Part shown: positions 63,902 to 64,000 of the stretch, piece after piece | How positions within the stretch are numbered: position 1 is the stretch's first letter | Layout of the letters: each line of letters starts with the position of its first letter | DNA from: Rhodoblastus sp. 17X3 | GTDB lineage: Bacteria; Pseudomonadota; Alphaproteobacteria; Rhizobiales; Beijerinckiaceae | DNA length: 64,000 nt | Reading direction: 5' to 3' | Assembly: GCF_030056575.1 (NCBI RefSeq) | Contig: NZ_JASHHX010000020.1 | Coordinates: 1 to 64,000 of the forward strand | Program-made: the position numbers and the translations under genes | Notes under the pieces: generated by a model | What the model was told of the DNA's origin: nothing | The model's input: only the letters and a program-made list of their open reading frames with translations | Database searches by the model: none

Positions 63902-64000
63902 ATGACCGGACAAAGACAAATCAACCTCAACGCCGACCTCGGCGAGAGCTATGGCGCCTGGCGCATGGGCGACGACGCGCGCCTGCTGCCGCTGGTGCAA
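63902..64000 (+). CDS. pxpA: 5-oxoprolinase subunit A (PxpA, LamB/YcsF), start only
   Basis: The first 33 residues (MTGQRQINLNADLGESYGAW, then RMGDDARLLP) match LamB/YcsF-family PxpA proteins, whose N-terminal NLNADLGESYGAW is a hallmark. The gene is cut by the window edge. It completes the pxpB-pxpC-pxpA operon for pyroglutamate use. Confidence 0.93.
   Translation, partial: MTGQRQINLNADLGESYGAWRMGDDARLLPLVQ

Overview
The window is GC-rich chromosomal DNA of an alphaproteobacterium, most likely of the order Hyphomicrobiales (Rhizobiales). Support comes from a RecA gene with an alphaproteobacterial GAAC-N7-GAAC SOS box, the DivK-PleD pair, a PopZ homologue, an ExoR homologue, dusB-ntrB-ntrC, fused IspDF, a PqqA peptide gene and an MxaD-like protein. 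The last two suggest a methylotroph or methanotroph related to Beijerinckiaceae/Methylocystaceae. That placement is an inference, because no 16S rRNA gene or diagnostic methanol dehydrogenase gene is visible.

Layout. 1-1.2 kb: the tail of an FG-GAP repeat protein, then an IS3-family element that has lost its right half. 1.4-5.4 kb: recA and alaS. 5.4-11.4 kb: a MoxR ATPase and a VWA (CoxE-like) protein separated by an outer-membrane protein gene, then a TPR protein and a SixA-type phosphatase. 11.6-18.7 kb: YcjX/YcjF, a ferredoxin, the cell-cycle pair divK-pleD, a FemAB-like protein and a HIT protein. 18.7-25 kb: an fnrL-azlC-azlD operon preceded by a perfect FNR box, divergent from NAD kinase and a Nudix hydrolase, then a DUF2336 protein, a degenerate CitE-like protein and a nitroreductase. 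25-34 kb: exported proteins, a small cytochrome c, YaiI, an aldo/keto reductase, a deoxyribosyltransferase, thrS, yidD, a MipA-like protein and exoR. 34.6-43 kb: mntH, valS, popZ, pcm-tolC and a DUF4337 protein.

43-50 kb: a B12-binding-type radical SAM protein, a small cysteine-repeat secreted protein, two cyclophilins, coaD, and a TonB-dependent receptor with a Zur-like palindrome just upstream. 50-57 kb: dusB-ntrB-ntrC, divergent from ispDF-pncC-matB. 57-62 kb: the most unusual region. On the minus strand it carries an MxaD-like periplasmic protein, a histidine kinase and a response regulator (three genes overlapping by 4 bp), then a 25-residue PqqA gene with no pqqBCDE beside it, two tandem Sel1-like secreted paralogues and a YkgJ-type cysteine-cluster protein. 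62-64 kb: pxpB-pxpC-pxpA (5-oxoprolinase), the last cut by the window edge.

Most of the window is ordinary housekeeping sequence. The best leads are the pqqA/MxaD-like/two-component neighbourhood, the Zur-like and FNR sites, the repeat-rich spacer at 18.1-18.2 kb and the solitary radical SAM protein. I saw no CRISPR array, rRNA or convincing tRNA gene. Reading by eye cannot exclude small RNAs.
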